Shown here: positions 63,335 through 64,000 of the stretch, in pieces
Layout: every line of letters begins with the position of its first letter
Position numbering within the stretch: position 1 is the stretch's first letter
Origin: an uncultured Bacilli bacterium
Lineage (GTDB): Bacteria > Bacillota_I > Bacilli_A > RF39 > UBA660
DNA: 64,000 bases
Direction of reading: 5' to 3'
Assembly (NCBI GenBank): GCA_934085595.1
Contig: CAKOHK010000001.1
Location: 1 to 64,000 of the forward strand
Notes under the pieces: generated by a model
Seen by the model: the letters and a program-made list of their open reading frames with translations, nothing else
Databases searched by the model: none
What the model was told of the DNA's origin: nothing
Position numbers and translations under genes: made by a program

Positions 63335-64000
63335 TTATTTTATATAGTTTATTATTTCTTTTATAGATTTATTTACATCATTATAATCTACATCAATAAT
63401 TATTTTATCATTCATTTGATGATTAAACCAAGTAATTTGCCTTTTAGCATAATGTCTACTATCTTTTTTAATATTCTCTTTTGCTTCATCTAAAGTAATC
63501 AAACCATCAAAATAAGGTATTAATTCTTTATAACCAATTATATCTTTAAAATGCTTATATTCTTTTAAACTAACAGCCTCTTCTAGTAGTCCATTTTCAA
63601 ACATATCTTTTACTCTATCATTAATTCTTTTGTATAATGCTTCTCTCTCAACATTTAAATAAAATGTAATAAAATCATATTTCTTATTAAATGCATCATT
63701 ATCTTCAACTTCTTTATTACCATTCTCAATATATTTAGATATATATCTTTCAAGTCTTTGTCTATTATTTACATGTATATCATTATTAGAATTAATTTTA
63801 TTAGCCCATACTTTAAGTTCATCATTACTATATTTACTAAAATCTATATTTACTTTATTATTTTCTTCAAGTTTATAATCATATAGTAATGCTTTTATAT
63901 AAAGCCCAGAACCACCCACTATTATAACATTTTTATTTTCTTTAATTAATCTATCAAGTACACTTCTAGCATCCCTTTGATAATTAAATATAGAATAATC
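63335..64000 (-). CDS. miaA: tRNA dimethylallyltransferase MiaA (5' end outside window)
   Basis: At least 221 residues; the frame runs off the right edge, so the N-terminal P-loop is not visible. Seen: FNYQRDARSVLDRLI, IIVGGSGLYIKALLYDY, then NNRQRLERYI, FYLNVEREALYKRINDRVKDM, AVSLKEYKHFKDIIGYKELIPYF, RHYAKRQITWFNHQ. Adds a prenyl group to A37 of UNN-reading tRNAs. The GTG at the GGSG motif is not the start. Confidence 0.93.
   Translation of the reverse strand, partial: DYSIFNYQRDARSVLDRLIKENKNVIIVGGSGLYIKALLYDYKLEENNKVNIDFSKYSNDELKVWANKINSNNDIHVNNRQRLERYISKYIENGNKEVEDNDAFNKKYDFITFYLNVEREALYKRINDRVKDMFENGLLEEAVSLKEYKHFKDIIGYKELIPYFDGLITLDEAKENIKKDSRHYAKRQITWFNHQMNDKIIIDVDYNDVNKSIKEIINYIK

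Overview
The window is an A+T-rich (about 28% G+C by eye), densely coded bacterial chromosome segment. TGA is a stop (the Rsh gene at 43439 ends in it), Trp is TGG read by a tRNA-Trp(CCA), start sites carry strong GGAGG-type ribosome binding sites, and a CIRCE element, a SigK-like factor and SpoIIM are present. This fits a reduced, uncultured gut-type Bacillota/Bacilli lineage (RF39-like or a neighbour) rather than a TGA=Trp mollicute. The lineage assignment is inference.

Housekeeping blocks: heterodimeric ABC exporter plus GNAT (1.6-5.6 kb); ABC-F, queH, EamA, sirtuin, APH-fold kinase and HrcA-controlled ClpB (7-14 kb); gpmI, DUF1292, uppS (14.8-17.4 kb); smc (20.3-23.2 kb); Sua5/TsaC (31.8 kb); mscL, sigK-like, PHP phosphatase, nrdD/nrdG (34.5-39.8 kb); comN-like, secDF, rsh, dtd (40.9-46 kb); M20 peptidase plus GNAT (46-48 kb); NlpC/P60, zupT, mnmA, spoIIM, PdaC-like deacetylase (50-57.4 kb); tRNA, FGase-like, ThyX-like, murC and miaA (57.5-64 kb).

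Accessory content is concentrated in the first 35 kb. It includes five large secreted proteins built from exchangeable modules (TasA-like N-domain, InlB-type repeats, BspA/DUF285 repeats, a glycine-rich tandem domain, and a shared C-terminal module used three times). Three toxin-antitoxin systems of different types are also present: type III (ToxN/AbiQ with three 35-nt RNA repeats, 5.6-6.6 kb), a candidate type I module (33-residue hydrophobic peptide whose mRNA ends can pair, with a 3'-overlapping antisense RNA, 17.5-17.8 kb), and type IV AbiE (33-34.5 kb).

The most notable signals are: (1) a G12 tract inside the -35/-10 spacer of a surface-protein gene at 17848-17878, whose paralogue has the same promoter with a broken tract and a 17-nt spacer, suggesting promoter phase variation; (2) the type I module with a roughly 30-bp 5'-3' mRNA panhandle; (3) a leader-peptide attenuator with an Arg-Arg-Arg stretch and an antiterminator/terminator switch upstream of the M20-GNAT operon; (4) a class III ribonucleotide reductase whose glycyl-radical tail is a separate 52-codon gene; (5) the type III system with an extra promoter of its own upstream of the toxin.
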